A model generated the notes under the pieces. That model did not search any database and was not told the origin of the DNA. It saw nothing but the letters and a program-made list of their open reading frames with translations. Below are positions 53,901 to 62,157 of a stretch of DNA of 64,000 nucleotides, piece after piece. Within the stretch, counting starts at the first letter, position 1. Every line of letters starts with the position of its first letter. The stretch lies in contig JAUIRK010001041.1 in NCBI GenBank assembly GCA_030549495.1, positions 1,178,001-1,242,000 of the forward strand, read 5' to 3'. The translations under genes were made by a program, and so were the position numbers. Source of the DNA: Nectonema munidae (taxonomy: Eukaryota; Nematomorpha; Nectonematoida; Nectonematidae).

Positions 53901-56391
53901 AATCAAAAGCGCCAGCACCCAACCTCATTATCTCCAACTATTTCAAACTCTTCTGAACAATCTTCCTCTAAACTATGCCTTGCTGGTGATAACATTTCTC
54001 GTAAAACACATTTATATTTACATATTGAAAAAGTTCCCTTCTGTAAAAGTCATTTATCTATTGCTGTATAAAATTATATCTAGAATTTCGCGAATTCTGC
54101 AACGTTCCTCTTTGAGAGTCGCGCTCCAATTAATCAAAATAATACCGACTCCTCAAAAAATCTCTAAACAATTTCTACTGTTTATAATTTGATGTTTTTC
54201 TTTTTCGTCTAAAGATGCATTAAATAAAGTGGAATCAAATGATGAGTCTTCGCCTGAGCGGGAAAATCATTTCACAGATTCACATAGTGAAAACTCTTAC
54301 AGCATCACAAACCACAAGTCCAGTTCACGTATTTCAGAGTCAACGATTTGTGTCTTTTGTTCTCATTCTGGAGATTTAACGGATATTCTTATATCTTGTT
54401 CCACTTGTGCTGGTGCTTTCCATTTAGAATGTCATTCACCACCTCTGAGACACTCACCAAGGTACCAAAATCGTTTAAAGCACTTCAATATAATTCCCTC
54501 TCTTTTTTTTAATTAGAAACTCCACACTTTGGAAGTGTTCCTTCTGCATTAAAGATCAAAAGAAACAAAATTTAAAAAGTGAGATCATTAAAGCTATTAT
54601 TATTTTTTCCTACTTCAGGATAGCAACGTGTAATTTGTATTGAAATCATTACGTAACTTTGTTCGCATTTAAAAAGAACGTAATGTTTTCATTGAAAGTC
54701 ATATTTTTCCGGTTTATTAATTTTCTTATGAAGCCCTTAGTTATTAACTAAATCATCCAAATAATTATTATTAACTAATAAGTAATAACTTAAAGCGGCT
54801 ATCCCATAAATTAAGTCTATAAGTATGCCATATAATGAGAAAGATAAATATCTACCGTAACAATTTGCAAAAACATTCAAAGGAAAATCGGACTTATAAG
54901 TAAAAAAATTGGCTTTAATCATTAATCTTGTAAGTGTAGTCTTTTACTAAAAATAGGAAATTTTTCGCATATCAGAGGTTTGGCAAGACCTCTGGAGAGA
55001 AAACTTTCCAGACCTTATTATATATTTAAATGTAAAAAATGTAAAATACCGAAAAAACACACTTTTCCAAACAATATTTTACATACATATTGAAATCACC
55101 ATTTCAAAATTCTACACAAAAGTCCAAAACTTTTATCTTAACAATATGATTGGTTGTAATGTTTATGTAAATGTAAGGTTGAACGTGGGTAGACAAGCTC
55201 TGATATAAATGATGGTGAGACAAAGTTCAACTTTCTGTTCATATTTTGCTAGATGTAAGATTTGATATACCTCATTCAATTGGGAGACGATGTTACAAAA
55301 GTTATTGCCCAAAAGTCCAAATTTATACCGTTTACTACAATGCCTGATTTGTTATGATGTCAACTTTCAGGGAGGGCCAGGGGCAATTTTTGCTAAACTT
55401 GACAATAGAGGGAGGGAGGTTGAAAAATGATTTAATATAACAAAAGTAAGTTCAAATTATCCCAAATTTTAAACTTATTTTTTGTCTTCCCACAGATGAA
55501 TCTTCTCCAAAAAAGGTATGTTTAATATAATAGCATAAAGATGCATCTGTGGGAAGAAAAAAATTTTAATATGTCGTTCGCTCCCCTTACTTTTAGAATG
55601 AAATGTTAAACCTTGTCTCCCTAATCATTTGTATCAAAACATGCATGTAGCAAACAATGGAATAGAAGGCACCGTAGTATACAGGTTTGGAATGACAAAA
55701 AAGTTGTCTACCCACGTTCAACCTTACAGGTTATGAGATTTACTATATATATGTGTGTGTGTGTGTATGAATATCAATAAAAAATTAAATACTTTGTTTA
55801 ATTACACTTGAAATACTCTATAATAGTACTATTAAAAGTTCATACTGATTTGGTTAATAATAATATGGAATTGTTCACAAATGATGTCAACCAAAACTTG
55901 AGGGACATAGCAAAAAATTGGGAATAAGTAATATTTAATAAGAGAAGATATAGTTAAAAAGTGACAAGAAGGGGGAAGTGTGTCAAAAAACAATCAAGAA
56001 TTGATTGACATCATTGTGGACGCTCTCTATTTACTTTTTTCGTGGGTTGAGGAGTCGGAGAGATAAACACAACCTACTTAAAATACTTAAGTAGGTTAAT
56101 ACTGCATATGTTATTCCTTCGACTCCATTTCTGACTCCTAAATTTAATTGGATAGCGACTGGTGGCATCTCCTTTTTAAATTCCCCAGCCCAACTTTTTC
56201 CATTGCGTTAGGTATATTCTTCTATCATCAACTAAGTATTTCACGGACGATTATTCCTGAAATTTTCATCATGCATCGGTGTATGTACTTTAACACCTTT
56301 TATTTTAGCAAAAATTAAAAACGATAATGAACAGTTGATGAATGGTAAAAGAATGAAGAAAACTCTTGAGTTGGATGATGCTAACGCGTGA
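26825..56391 (+). CDS. BAZ1/WSTF-like (BAZ1B/ACF1 family) chromatin-remodelling subunit, multi-exon, 5' end incomplete
   Basis: Non-catalytic partner of ISWI remodellers; family members bind ISWI through DDT/WHIM and histones through PHD fingers, in the nucleus. Exons I can chain with matching intron phases: 32740-32819, 34896-35054, 37960-38044, 38098-38457, 42331-42802, 46279-46409, 46484-46662, 47297-47627, 49185-49292, 49911-50048, 52652-52753, 53754-53985, 54215-54461, 54517-54578, 56309-56391. Upstream exons 26825-26980 and 29131-29206 also fit in phase. Domain order is basic pre-DDT module, DDT, WHIM1, WHIM2 (KPIGYDRFYNKYWLF), WHIM3 (STQGIRECSLK), a WKSAVSNAKTISR segment, PHD1, PHD2. 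The block around KWKSA..MWNRSAEKA then PHD1 resembles vertebrate BAZ1B most closely, whereas two PHD fingers recall insect ACF1. The WAC domain and start codon were not found and no bromodomain follows PHD2. Introns are 50 bp to about 4 kb and full of transposons. Family assignment is firm; exact exon edges are inference. Confidence 0.82.
27069..27186. mobile_element. Degenerate TTAA-type MITE
   Basis: Starts TTAAGGATAA, holds GTGACACCGGTGTATC and ATCGTCTGC, ends GGTCCTCAAAGTGCTAA; same family as 11801-11930. Confidence 0.5.
27244..27552 (-). CDS. Exon-like coding stretch of unknown identity (one frameshift)
   Basis: On the - strand, after CTTGCAG and before a GTAGTA donor, about 100 codons look coding: SVTRATVWRCLANTFSDPTE at the 5' end, then FGPVYLKTFAPYLPIFMTNI and an acidic DDDDDEWVK end. 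A single-base shift near 27432 separates the two parts. GC content is higher than in the surroundings. It lies antisense in the intron between the two first-copy BAZ1-like exons. I do not recognise the protein; it could be an exon of a nested - strand gene or an old pseudogene. Confidence 0.4.
27832..27908 (-). mobile_element. tRNA-derived SINE (copy C, 3' part)
   Basis: Carries the tail block ATCGATGAAAACACCGCA of copies A and B; tRNA part mostly lost. Confidence 0.5.
29131..29206 (+). CDS. BAZ1-like exon, first copy of the pre-DDT module (part 2)
   Basis: Acceptor CTTTTCTTAG, donor GTATTT. Encodes RNMPTEERRNYFLKYRNEYY followed by KRKRQ, paralogous to 37960-38044 (LTLEQKKAYFRIKHKEYYKK). Vertebrate WSTF has the equivalent MSEEQRKEYLKKKREE motif. 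Entry phase 2 and exit phase 0 equal those of the second copy. It splices in frame from 26980 and, in phase, to 32740. Whether both copies are joined in one mRNA or belong to a partial upstream gene copy cannot be told here. Confidence 0.6.
30537..30760. repeat. Cluster of palindromes
   Basis: A near-perfect 31-bp palindrome centred on AAGCTT at 30568-30598 follows a TAGATTATAC..GTATAATCTA stem at 30532-30564. A third stem pairs CCCGCAAAAA with TTTTTGCAGG near 30695-30733. No known RNA is recognised. Confidence 0.5.
30785..32735. other. Intronic/intergenic AT-rich stretch
   Basis: No supported exon. A Met-started ORF at 30960 contains FGQVLDQLLLGG but no other support. Confidence 0.4.
32740..32819 (+). 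CDS. Possible linking exon of the BAZ1-like gene
   Basis: Follows TATTATAG and precedes GTATTT. Encodes about 26 residues beginning NNVDFLDISQKALMSRNDID. It enters in phase 0 (fitting the end of 29206) and leaves in phase 2 (fitting 34896). I recognise no domain in it. The case rests on splice sites and phase only, so this may be a chance open stretch. Confidence 0.35.
33541..33660 (+). mobile_element. tRNA-derived SINE (copy B)
   Basis: GCTGGTTAGATACAGGG (A-box-like), TGGTTCGATCCCG (B box), then CGATGAAAACACCCCACGAT and ACCTTTACC. Not a functional tRNA: no closed acceptor stem with the 3' flank. Confidence 0.8.
33700..34890. other. Intron without recognised features
   Basis: AT-rich; TATATA run at 33715-33730; nothing coding seen. 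Confidence 0.4.
34896..35054 (+). CDS. BAZ1-like exon, second copy of the pre-DDT module (part 1)
   Basis: Acceptor TTTAG, strong donor GTAAGT. Reads YHRIMLELAKILDSSQIENL then PTHLKEVIRKKKHNL. It corresponds to the helical, basic region just ahead of DDT in WSTF (SSEDRARLPEELRSLVQKR in the vertebrate protein). Enters and leaves in phase 2 and splices in frame to 37960. Confidence 0.7.
35161..35830 (+). pseudogene. hAT remnant with dimerisation-domain fragment
   Basis: PANNSQSERLFSSGSNIVNS, then KRSSLNPEKVQKLI (about 35645-35750) is the hAT C-terminal dimerisation motif (SERVFS-AG-IV---RS-L-PE). About 480 bp upstream, CAGAACCCTGCAGGGAC may be the left end. Most of the transposase is deleted; it lies in a BAZ1-like intron. 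Confidence 0.6.
37960..38044 (+). CDS. BAZ1-like exon, second copy of the pre-DDT module (part 2)
   Basis: After CATTTTTAG, before GTATCT. Reads KQLTLEQKKAYFRIKHKEYY then KKVRELDK, a highly charged helix. It is followed after a 53-bp intron by the DDT exon, as in vertebrate WSTF, where the same charged helix leads into DDT. Confidence 0.7.
38098..38457 (+). CDS. BAZ1-like DDT-domain exon
   Basis: Encodes 120 residues in phase 0 at both ends (acceptor TTTGCAG, donor GTAACA). The core FQKIFANILLITEFLHTFSS matches the DDT signature (F-G-D-hydrophobic, V-EFL). DDT plus the following WHIM motifs form the surface that contacts ISWI in this family. The loop after the first helices (SELESDCSNKK) is unusual for the family. 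Confidence 0.75.
38990..39527 (-). pseudogene. pogo/Tigger-like element remnant
   Basis: ATG at 39176 (-) opens MPKGKACSVDYKLGESQAKI and continues HETAISESTLRGWLKDE, the CENP-B-type N-terminal helix-turn-helix of pogo/Tigger transposases. The right end reads TACAGTCAATAACCGTTATA inward from 39527. The catalytic part is deleted. Confidence 0.7.
40505..40612. repeat. Minisatellite related to 21950-22062
   Basis: Units such as TTTTGGTTTTCGGGCGG; the complement gives CGAAAACCAAA. ORFs across it (Pro/Lys/Asn-rich) are repeat artefacts. Confidence 0.65.
41470..41600. repeat. 65-bp direct repeat (two copies)
   Basis: AATAAAATTCTGTAATCAAA starts a unit at 41470 and again at 41535. The same unit reappears at 43344 and 43505. 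Confidence 0.9.
42331..42802 (+). CDS. BAZ1-like exon carrying WHIM1
   Basis: After TTTTAG, before GTAAAC; 472 nt, phase 0 in, phase 1 out. It begins VYKEFGIALSEIEINSGTLT, equivalent to the L-EI--T--SVSEL segment of WSTF. An acidic spacer (EADIEEDFEEKD) follows, then VYDLSPCNKVEVLLQLCLIL, the WHIM1 helix pair (vertebrate FFELTSEEKLQILTALC), and SQFIDQKQREY. The intron after it opens directly into a 28-bp minisatellite element. Confidence 0.8.
42848..43310 (+). repeat. Interspersed element with 28-bp minisatellite (copy 2)
   Basis: Six 28-bp units at 42880-43047 (core CTCCAACCTGTATACTACG), with no spacers. Flanked by GGTTGAACGCGGGTAGACAA at the left and GAGGTATATCAAATC-type blocks (reverse complement) at the right. 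Begins 46 bp after the WHIM1 exon donor. Confidence 0.85.
43344..43665. repeat. 161-bp direct repeat (two copies)
   Basis: Units start at 43344 and 43505 and are nearly identical over ATTCTGTAATCAAAGAATCG through GTTACAAAAGTTATTACC. Related to the 65-bp repeat at 41470. Confidence 0.9.
43648..43893. repeat. 92-bp perfect inverted repeat with 62-bp loop
   Basis: 43648-43739 and 43802-43893 are exact reverse complements (inner ends TTGGCTCCCCTTACTTTTA / TAAAAGTAAGGGGAGCCAA). The right arm abuts the ZBED-like hAT fragment. Confidence 0.92.
43894..44673 (-). pseudogene. ZBED/SCAND3-like hAT fragment, 5' end
   Basis: MAKRPYKDAFLDFRFTNIVD at 44188, then CVICYEVLSNESLKSNKLKR and HLTSKHP (BED zinc finger), then ERKEAALKRQR and ASYKVA in a shifted frame after a T run. 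This order is typical of the ZBED5/SCAND3 hAT group. The terminal repeat is seen at the right edge: CAGTGGTTCTCAAAC reads inward from 44673. The catalytic and dimerisation parts are missing, cut off at the inverted repeat. Confidence 0.75.
45635..46064. mobile_element. hAT-type MITE
   Basis: CAGTGCTTTCCAACC at the left and CAGTGATTCCCAACC (read inward) at the right, with GCGGCACCC/GGCACACC subterminal matches. TCTATTC lies at both flanks but is offset by three bases on the right, so the target duplication is imperfect. Confidence 0.6.
46279..46409 (+). CDS. BAZ1-like linker exon (lysine/serine-rich)
   Basis: Acceptor ATTTTCAG and consensus donor GTAAGT bound an open frame rich in Lys and Ser (SKLFSRKKKSHEDILSKCS). 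Phase 1 in and phase 0 out fit 42802 and the acceptor at 46484. The equivalent region in WSTF is a charged, poorly conserved linker, so support is splice-site logic rather than homology. Confidence 0.5.
46484..46662 (+). CDS. BAZ1-like WHIM2 exon
   Basis: Reads EVRNEWRLISRLKPIGYDRF then YNKYWLFHGTPGLFVEK. The P-IG-DR--N-YWLF--PGLFIEK signature of WHIM2 is unmistakable, and WHIM2 contacts linker DNA and ISWI in the family. Donor AGGTAATT at 46663. The acceptor may be 46484 or 46470 depending on the exit phase of the previous exon. Confidence 0.88.
47297..47627 (+). CDS. BAZ1-like WHIM3 exon
   Basis: Phase 2 in, phase 0 out (donor GTAAGT). SWHLFSSMDDIHLFQNCLST then QGIRECSLK matches WHIM3 (W-F----ELD-LL-CL--QGIRE--LKE). 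A Ser/Asn-rich tail follows. Confidence 0.85.
47630..49180. other. BAZ1-like intron without further features
   Basis: AT-rich, scattered CTATCTATATATA runs near 48460-48520; no coding signal. Confidence 0.45.
49185..49292 (+). CDS. BAZ1-like exon after WHIM3
   Basis: 36 codons, phase 0 at both ends, after ATATTTTTAG. SLSLFEDRLTKGCLGGV corresponds to the IEVATRLQKGGLGYV element of WSTF. LNSFIKDLDACETLSS follows. Confidence 0.75.
49911..50048 (+). CDS. BAZ1-like exon ahead of the PHD region
   Basis: 46 codons, phase 0 at both ends (acceptor AACTTTTTAG, donor GTAGAT). VLKIIFSTIYVKFLRRFFSF fits the ALQ-SVIKKFL helix of WSTF. Splicing to 52652 gives ..SFDK-WKSAV.., matching the ALEKWKTAI junction in the vertebrate protein. 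Confidence 0.65.
50991..51218. mobile_element. MITE with long inverted ends
   Basis: AAATTGTAAAAACTGGACAC and CTGACTAGTTTCGGAGTATA at the left are repeated inverted at the right (about 51150-51218). The left arm has a small extra segment. About 228 bp; no coding capacity. Confidence 0.7.
51225..52640. other. BAZ1-like intron without further features
   Basis: Homopolymer-rich, nothing recognised. Confidence 0.45.
52652..52753 (+). CDS. BAZ1-like exon, conserved segment before PHD1
   Basis: After ATTTTTCAG, before GTAAGC. WKSAVSNAKTISRLWVLLEI then LDNCIMWNRSAEKA parallels WKTAIREAQTFSRMHVLLGML..WDMSAENA of WSTF almost position by position. Phase 0 at both ends. Confidence 0.85.
53754..53985 (+). 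CDS. BAZ1-like PHD finger 1 exon
   Basis: Begins KCKVCKKKEGLNNALLLCDL and continues through CNNAYHLRCLRP to WLCVHC. Eight zinc ligands in C4-H-C3 order are visible. The acceptor TGTTAAG at 53752-53753 joins RSAEKA directly to KCKVC, as in WSTF. A Ser-rich tail runs to a donor at 53986. PHD fingers of this family read the histone H3 tail. Confidence 0.88.
54215..54578 (+). CDS. BAZ1-like PHD finger 2 (two exons)
   Basis: Exons 54215-54461 and 54517-54578 with a 55-bp intron. CVFCSHSGDLTDILISCSTC and AGAFHLEC give ligands 1-6; WKCSFC from the second exon gives 7-8, so the finger is complete. An acidic/Ser tract (NDESSPERENHFTDSHSENS) precedes it. The junction restores ..HSPR-NSTLW.. in frame. 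Confidence 0.85.
55176..55730. mobile_element. Element with GGTTGAACGTGGGTAGACAA inverted ends (copy 3)
   Basis: GGTTGAACGTGGGTAGACAA at 55177-55196 and its complement TTGTCTACCCACGTTCAACC at about 55706-55725. Internal GATTTGATATACCTCATTC and AGTATACAGG blocks match copies 1 and 2. It lies in the last BAZ1-like intron. Confidence 0.75.
56309..56391 (+). CDS. Predicted last coding exon of the BAZ1-like gene
   Basis: Acceptor TATTTTAG; phase 1 fits 54578. Encodes TKIKNDNEQLMNGKRMKK then TLELDDANA and TGA at 56389-56391. No bromodomain is present. The exon's reality is inferred from splice phase and the poly(A) signals that follow. Confidence 0.55.
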
Positions 56392-56532
56392 AGAAGATTC
56401 AATTAACTTAAAATTGCAGTATATTATTAACTTCTTTGAAGTTTTGTTGTTTACATTTCACAAAATTAAGTAATTATATTTAATTATATTTATCCATTTG
56501 ATCATTATTATTATTATTATTATAAGTCTTTA

Positions 56533-56597
56533 AATAAATTTTTGTTAAAACATTGTGTGTTCTTTTCTACCCTAACTTTCTATCTTCTTTCAATAAA
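56533..56597 (+). terminator. Candidate poly(A) signals of the BAZ1-like gene
   Basis: AATAAA at 56533-56538 and again at 56592-56597, 140-205 bp past the predicted stop. The genome is AT-rich, so each hexamer alone is weak evidence; the position is right. Confidence 0.4.
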
Positions 56598-56609
56598 GAA
56601 TAAAAAGGC

Positions 56610-57070
56610 CTTTAAGTAAAGGCATAAACTTTATATCTTTATATTCGATAGAGTACTTAAATTGGGACAAATTTTTCGAAGACTATATTAATTTTATAGT
56701 TCCACGATGCTTTATTTTTTAATTAGTGCTGTGTCAATTAACTGATTAATTCTCGGGAAAATTTGTAGTCCATAGATATACTATATAAGATATAAAAATA
56801 GTTAGTCGTGAAAGGGGAAAAGGGTTATGCAATGAATTTTTTTTAGAAACATGATATAATTACACACTACACTATGTTACACTAATTTAAAAGTATTTAT
56901 ATATGTATTATGATTTGCTAACGGTTTTGTGAGGTGAATTGTGATTCGGTTACTGTGAATTAGTCAGCCTTATTCACTGGTTAATAATTGGTTAACTTTA
57001 AATCTAAACCGTCACTAATTTTGATACATCGGTTCAAAATTTTATTCCACTTAAAATATTTTGGTAGTAT
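56610..57070. other. Intergenic stretch, nothing recognised
   Basis: AT-rich; no ORF or repeat structure seen. Confidence 0.4.
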
Positions 57071-57074
57071 AGAC

Positions 57075-59205
57075 CATGTATTCCCAAAGTGGGTGTCGCG
57101 AAACTCTAGGGTTCTGTGAAGCTACATTGAAAAACAACAGTAATCATAAAATAAGAAATTGGTAAATATTATCTTACTATAATGATATTTTTACTATTTT
57201 TAAAGCCCTACAATGGATCGATGGTTAAAAAGGATTAGTAAAGCAACAAAATCCAAAGAAGATGCAGAAATAGGTGAACTTGCAAAGGAACAATTTGCAA
57301 CTACTGGTTCAAAAAACACAGAACATGTTCCCTCTTGTTCTGAACGGCAGCGTGAGTCATCCAAAAAGAAACGCAAGTATTCTCTTCAGTATTTGTGATG
57401 TGGTTTTACTAGTATTGGCGATGAAGAAGCTCCAGACGCCATTTGCCTACTTTGTCACGCAAGATTGACTAACAGTTGGATCGCACCAGCAAAGTTGCAA
57501 AGACACATGGAGACAAGGCATTGTGACTATAAAGATAAGGATCTTATTTTGAAAGGAAACTTAAAGTTTTAATAAAACTAGAAATGCCATGGTAAAGATA
57601 TGCAGAACAGACAATGAAAAGGCAACTGAAGCGTCATATATTTCTCTTCATGGCTAAACGTAGACTATTGGTGAATCATTGATAAAACCTATATTGAAAG
57701 ATGTAGCTTCATGTGTATTTGATGAATCATCTGCTCAAAAAGTTGAATCTATGTCTCTATCCAAAAATACGGTGTCGCGGCGTATTGCGATATTTTTGAT
57801 GATATCGAAACCGAACTTATTTCACGATTGCATGCATGCGATGCTTACGCGTTGCAAATGGATGAGTCAGAAGATGTGACGAAACTCGCAATTCTACTTG
57901 TGTTTGTTAGATATAACTTCAATAAAACAATTGAGGGCAATTTGCTTTTCTGTGAAAGTTTAAAGCTTCATACCACAGGAAAAGATATATTTGATTGTGT
58001 TGATAATTATATAACAAATCATGGTATTGGTTGGGGTAAAATGTACTTCAGTGTTCACTGGTGAATCGAAGGCTATGATGGGAAAATTATCTGGCGATGT
58101 AACTAGAATAAAAAATGGTGCAAAAAACTCCATCAGTAATCACTGTATTCTTCACAGATACACATTAATGACAAAAAGAATTTCTGCTTCATTAAAGGTT
58201 GTTTTGGACAAAGTAGTGCAAATTATCAACTTTATTAAAACTTGGTTGTTACAATCAAGAGTAAGCTATATGGGTAGCCATCAAACGATTCTTTTTTTAA
58301 ATAGAGAAGTAAGGTAGCTCTCAAGAGGAAATGTTCTGGTGAGAATGGACGAATTGATAAAAGAATTGCGGGTTTACTTTCTTGAACATAAATTTATTTG
58401 TCTGACAGATTAAGAAATAATGTATGGTCTGCAAAACTAACTTATTTTTCAAAGTTAAATGAAACATGCCTTTCTCTACAAAGAAAGTAAACAAACATTT
58501 TTCGAACTCAAGGTAATATGATATCTTTATCTCGTAAATTGCAGTACTAGATTTCAGAAGTAGAGCATGGTAATTTTGATTGTTTTTCACACCTTACTAA
58601 ATTTCTTCAAGAGTCTGAAATGGAATTAGACAAGGAGTGAAAGTGAAGATCATCTCAGCAGCTTATCCACATCTCTTACTGAGTTTTTTCCTAACAAAGA
58701 ACATTATTGGGTACAAAATCCATTCACAGAAACAAAAAACCATCAGGATTTCTGTCAGTGAATCATGAGACATTAATATAAATTACATCTGCTTCTTAGT
58801 TAAAGGCTAAATTTAGAGATAGACTAGATGTATTCTGGGGTAATCTTCTTTAAGAAATCCTGAAATATCGAAACAGGTCATGAATATACTTCTGCATATA
58901 CAACATATTGGTGTGAATCAGGATTTTCAAGATATGCAGCACGAAAACCAAGTATCGTAGCAGACGGGATGCCTCCCAAGATATGAGAATCCAGTTATGA
59001 AATATAAAACCCATTTTCCAAAGAATACTTAAGTCAAAAAAACAGATGCATTCATCTCACTAAAATTTCATATTCCAATTTACGGTAAGTGTGTTTCAAA
59101 TAAAATATTTCTTTTATTATAAAATGATTTAATTTAAATGAGGGTTCTATTATATTATAAAGAATGTAAAAGGGTTCCGCAACAAAAAAAGCTTGGGAAC
59201 CACTG
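57075..59205 (+). pseudogene. ZBED/SCAND3-like hAT element, degenerate
   Basis: MDRWLKRISKATKSKEDAEI at 57213; CLLCHARLTNSWIAPAKLQR then HMETRH is a BED finger in a shifted frame. Later blocks CDAYALQMDESEDVTKLAIL and LLVFVRYNF are the start of the transposase core, followed by frame-broken pieces to about 58800. Left end near CATGTATTCCCAAAGTGGG, right end GCTTGGGAACCACTG. No clean target duplication. Many stops: long inactive. Domesticated relatives exist in vertebrates but nothing suggests that here. Confidence 0.75.
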
Positions 59206-59685
59206 GACTAATAAATAAAATGAGTGTATACAGGCCTCATGAATCGGAATTGGAATCAAAAAATAAACTGATTGCGAACGAAGTTATTGCCATGTATATT
59301 CATGCACAAGTCATATAAAAAAATGCTAAAATTTATACTAAACAAACAGGAGTCTCAGTAGTTATTTTTAAAAATTGGGCTTTTTTGGCTTCTAAGTTAA
59401 TTTTTTGAACTGTGTGATAATTACTCCATTTTTAATTTAAAAAGTGCAGCAATTTCAATGTAAGTAAACAAAATGTTAAAAATTATTTCGAACAAAGCGA
59501 GTTTCACTGTGATAGCAGAGTTTTACCTAAAAACATCGGTATAAATTAAGGAGTCCATCCCAACACCTTTTTAAACCCCTGGGAATCGGTCCCCCCAAAA
59601 AATTTAGTCCGTATTAAAATATTTCTTTGATTATTACTTATTAAATTGATAATTCATGTTTGAAAAATTTTAATAAAGTTAAGGA

Positions 59686-59808
59686 GAGTTCACCGCTTGT
59701 GTTGAACAATGAGTAAAGAAGGCTTGATCCTGGATTGAACCCGAGATTTTGTGGAAATCGCAATCATGTACCTAACAAACCTTACTCTCGCCTAGTCGCG
59801 TAGACATT
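59686..59808 (-). mobile_element. tRNA-derived SINE (copy D)
   Basis: On the - strand: GAGTAAGGTTTGTTAGGTAC (A-box region) and TCGGGTTCAATCCAGG (B-box-like), then ATCAAGCC and CACAAGCGG as in copy A. Confidence 0.6.
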
Positions 59809-59964
59809 TTTACCAAAAAAGAATGTAGTCAAAGCACATGTACTTTAAGAATTTCAGTAATGTGATTATCAATAAAAAAAGTTTATTTTTATTTGGAAAT
59901 CATTAAGTATCACACAAATTTATTTTTTTGGAAGTTTTTTTTTTTAAGTTGAATCCTTCTAGAC

Positions 59965-60386
59965 CAGTGGTTCCCAACCGAGGGTCCATGGACCCCTAGG
60001 AAGAATTTCAAGGGGTCCATGGAAATTCTACTTTAAACTACTTATGCTGAATCTCCTTTAATATACTTCTATTTTCCAAATCAATATAAATATATATATT
60101 TAGAGCTTTTTAAATAAATATTTTCTTCCCTTTTTTAAAGTTTCATATTTTCAATATTTATATATCCTTTTTATTAGTTACAATATTTTTGAAAAATTTA
60201 TATTTTAATTGGAAAAAAATTGTATTCACATTTTATGTCAGGCTTTACGATTTCTCTGATTTCATATGAATAAGCATACGATTTAATCAGATGACTAGAA
60301 TCATCTTTGCATAAAAATCTTTGATTAATTTTGTTGGCTCAAACTGAAAAAGGGGGAATGGGATAAAAAAAGGTTGGGAACCACTG
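59965..60386. mobile_element. hAT MITE, 422 bp, perfect 8-bp target duplication
   Basis: Ends CAGTGGTTCCCAACC and GGTTGGGAACCACTG; TTCTAGAC at 59957-59964 and 60387-60394. Interior starts with a GGTCCATGG repeat. Mobilised in trans, plausibly by ZBED-type transposases with the same ends. Confidence 0.93.
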
Positions 60387-60589
60387 TTCTAGACTTTCTG
60401 TAAAAAAAATTCAAGATTTCATTGTTGACAATTTTTTTTGTATACTCTTTCAGATACGAAACAAGCATAAGATTCTTCTTTCTTTCATGCAGCATTGAGC
60501 ATCGTTGACTTCTTAAAACTTTTTGTTTTAGTTGTATTGGCATAATATCAGTTGTTAAAGAGTCGTCAACTCATGTTGACGACAAAATG

Positions 60590-60840
60590 TTAGCTAGAGG
60601 AAAGAATCTTCGACACATTTGTTTTTGTTAGCAAGAATATACTAACAGGGATTGAGGCCGCCAAACAACTGCATACATATCAAAACATTCTAAAAATTCA
60701 AAAGTTTTTGGATGAAGTTGATATGCAAAGATAATGATTAGGTCTATTTGCCTTAAAGGAAATATCTTCAGCGGCACTCCAAGAATTACCAGACACTGAT
60801 CCAATCACCAGATATGAAATAGTGTGAGAGTGACTTCTTA
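60590..60840 (+). pseudogene. Possible coding relic, unidentified
   Basis: Two adjacent frames read NILTGIEAAKQLHTYQNILK and LFALKEISSAALQELPDTD with a stop between. Protein-like composition, no family recognised. Confidence 0.2.
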
Positions 60841-60999
60841 TGAACTGATTTCTAAAAATCTAAGTAGGCTTACTGAAATCATGCTGTTCGAAAGTGTGTG
60901 CTTTTCTCAATGAGCAAAGATCAATACATACTTATGTAGATTATTAGCATTTGATGCAACTTATCGTGTTGTTCAGTTCGATATAAACATGTGTTTTTA

Positions 61000-62150
61000 C
61001 AGATTTTCTTTGTGTCAGACCGACGAAAATAGGGGATTATACGCGATGTTTTGCCATAAGCGTGTACGCTATAAAAGATTTTCTCGTTTTAAACGAATTG
61101 TGAAATATAGTAGTTTGTAGCATCCGAGTGTTTGCTATAAGCATTCTATAGTTTACTATATATTTTTTTAAACATAGGAAAACTTAAGTTTCAGAAAATA
61201 CATGAAATTATATATATTTAAGAAATTATGTATGAAACATTAAAAAGTTAATAAATTTGGAATATTTCCTTTTTAAAGTACTTCTATTTTGTATCTTGTC
61301 TATTCGTATATCATCATATCTTTTTTGCAGTGCTTTTTTTGTCAAAAACATATATGTTGCCTAGAAAAAAACTAATATTAGAATAGAACTTTAAAAAAAA
61401 ATTTTTTATGAGTGTACTACATGAATTATTTTAATAGTGTGAGTGGAATTCGCATTTTTAGTAATGGATCGCAGTTGTGAATCCGTTACAAAATTTCCAA
61501 CTCCAGAACCCTGACGGTAAAAAATGAGTAAACAAAAAAGTAGACAAATAAAAAAAATATACATTTACTATTAAATATACATTTTCGAAATATTAGCCCT
61601 TTGAGGACGAGAATTTAGAAAGTTAATCCCCTACTTTTTTGATGAAAAATAAAGTAGACGATTTTCATTTCTTGGGACATCGGTGTCACCTCAAATGATT
61701 AAATGACTTCGTTAACTCAGATCCTGACGCCATTTTTAAATGATCCAGACGATTTCTTGATTTAAACCATTTCAGGCACAAAGTGCCACTCGCGAAATAA
61801 AAATCTGCTCTAAGTTATATACAGATTCATTGAAAAAGGAAAGCACACGATTTCTTTTCGAAAAAAAATATTTAAATTATTATTATCATTGCTTATGGTA
61901 AAATTACTGATAAAATGAGTCAAAGAGAAGAAACATTATGGGAAAATTTTATTTGAAACACGCAAAAAATGTAAAATAAAAAATAATATGTTGCAAGTAT
62001 TTATATATGTATAAATGAAAAAGATTTTGCTATTTCTTATTGAATGAGCATGACTTCCGCTCAATGCACATCGGCAGAGATAGCATTGGCCTATCAAAGG
62101 GAAGCAGCAAATAAACGATTATTAAATTTCCACGAATATAAGCTCCTTCA
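61000..62150. other. Intergenic stretch with degenerate TTAA-type repeat
   Basis: TTAGCCCTTTGAGGACGA at 61594, TTTTCATTTCTTGGGACA and CGGTGTCACC at about 61660-61690 belong to the MITE family of 11801. Tigger-like GTTTGCTATAAGC motifs lie at 61040-61140. Confidence 0.4.
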
Positions 62151-62157
62151 AATATTT

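Noticed and set aside
55495..55514. Micro-exon (DESSPKK) with CCCACAG acceptor and GTATGT donor
   Set aside because: Lies in a hairpin inside the copy-3 element, and including it puts the last exon out of frame; direct splicing 54578 to 56309 is in phase.
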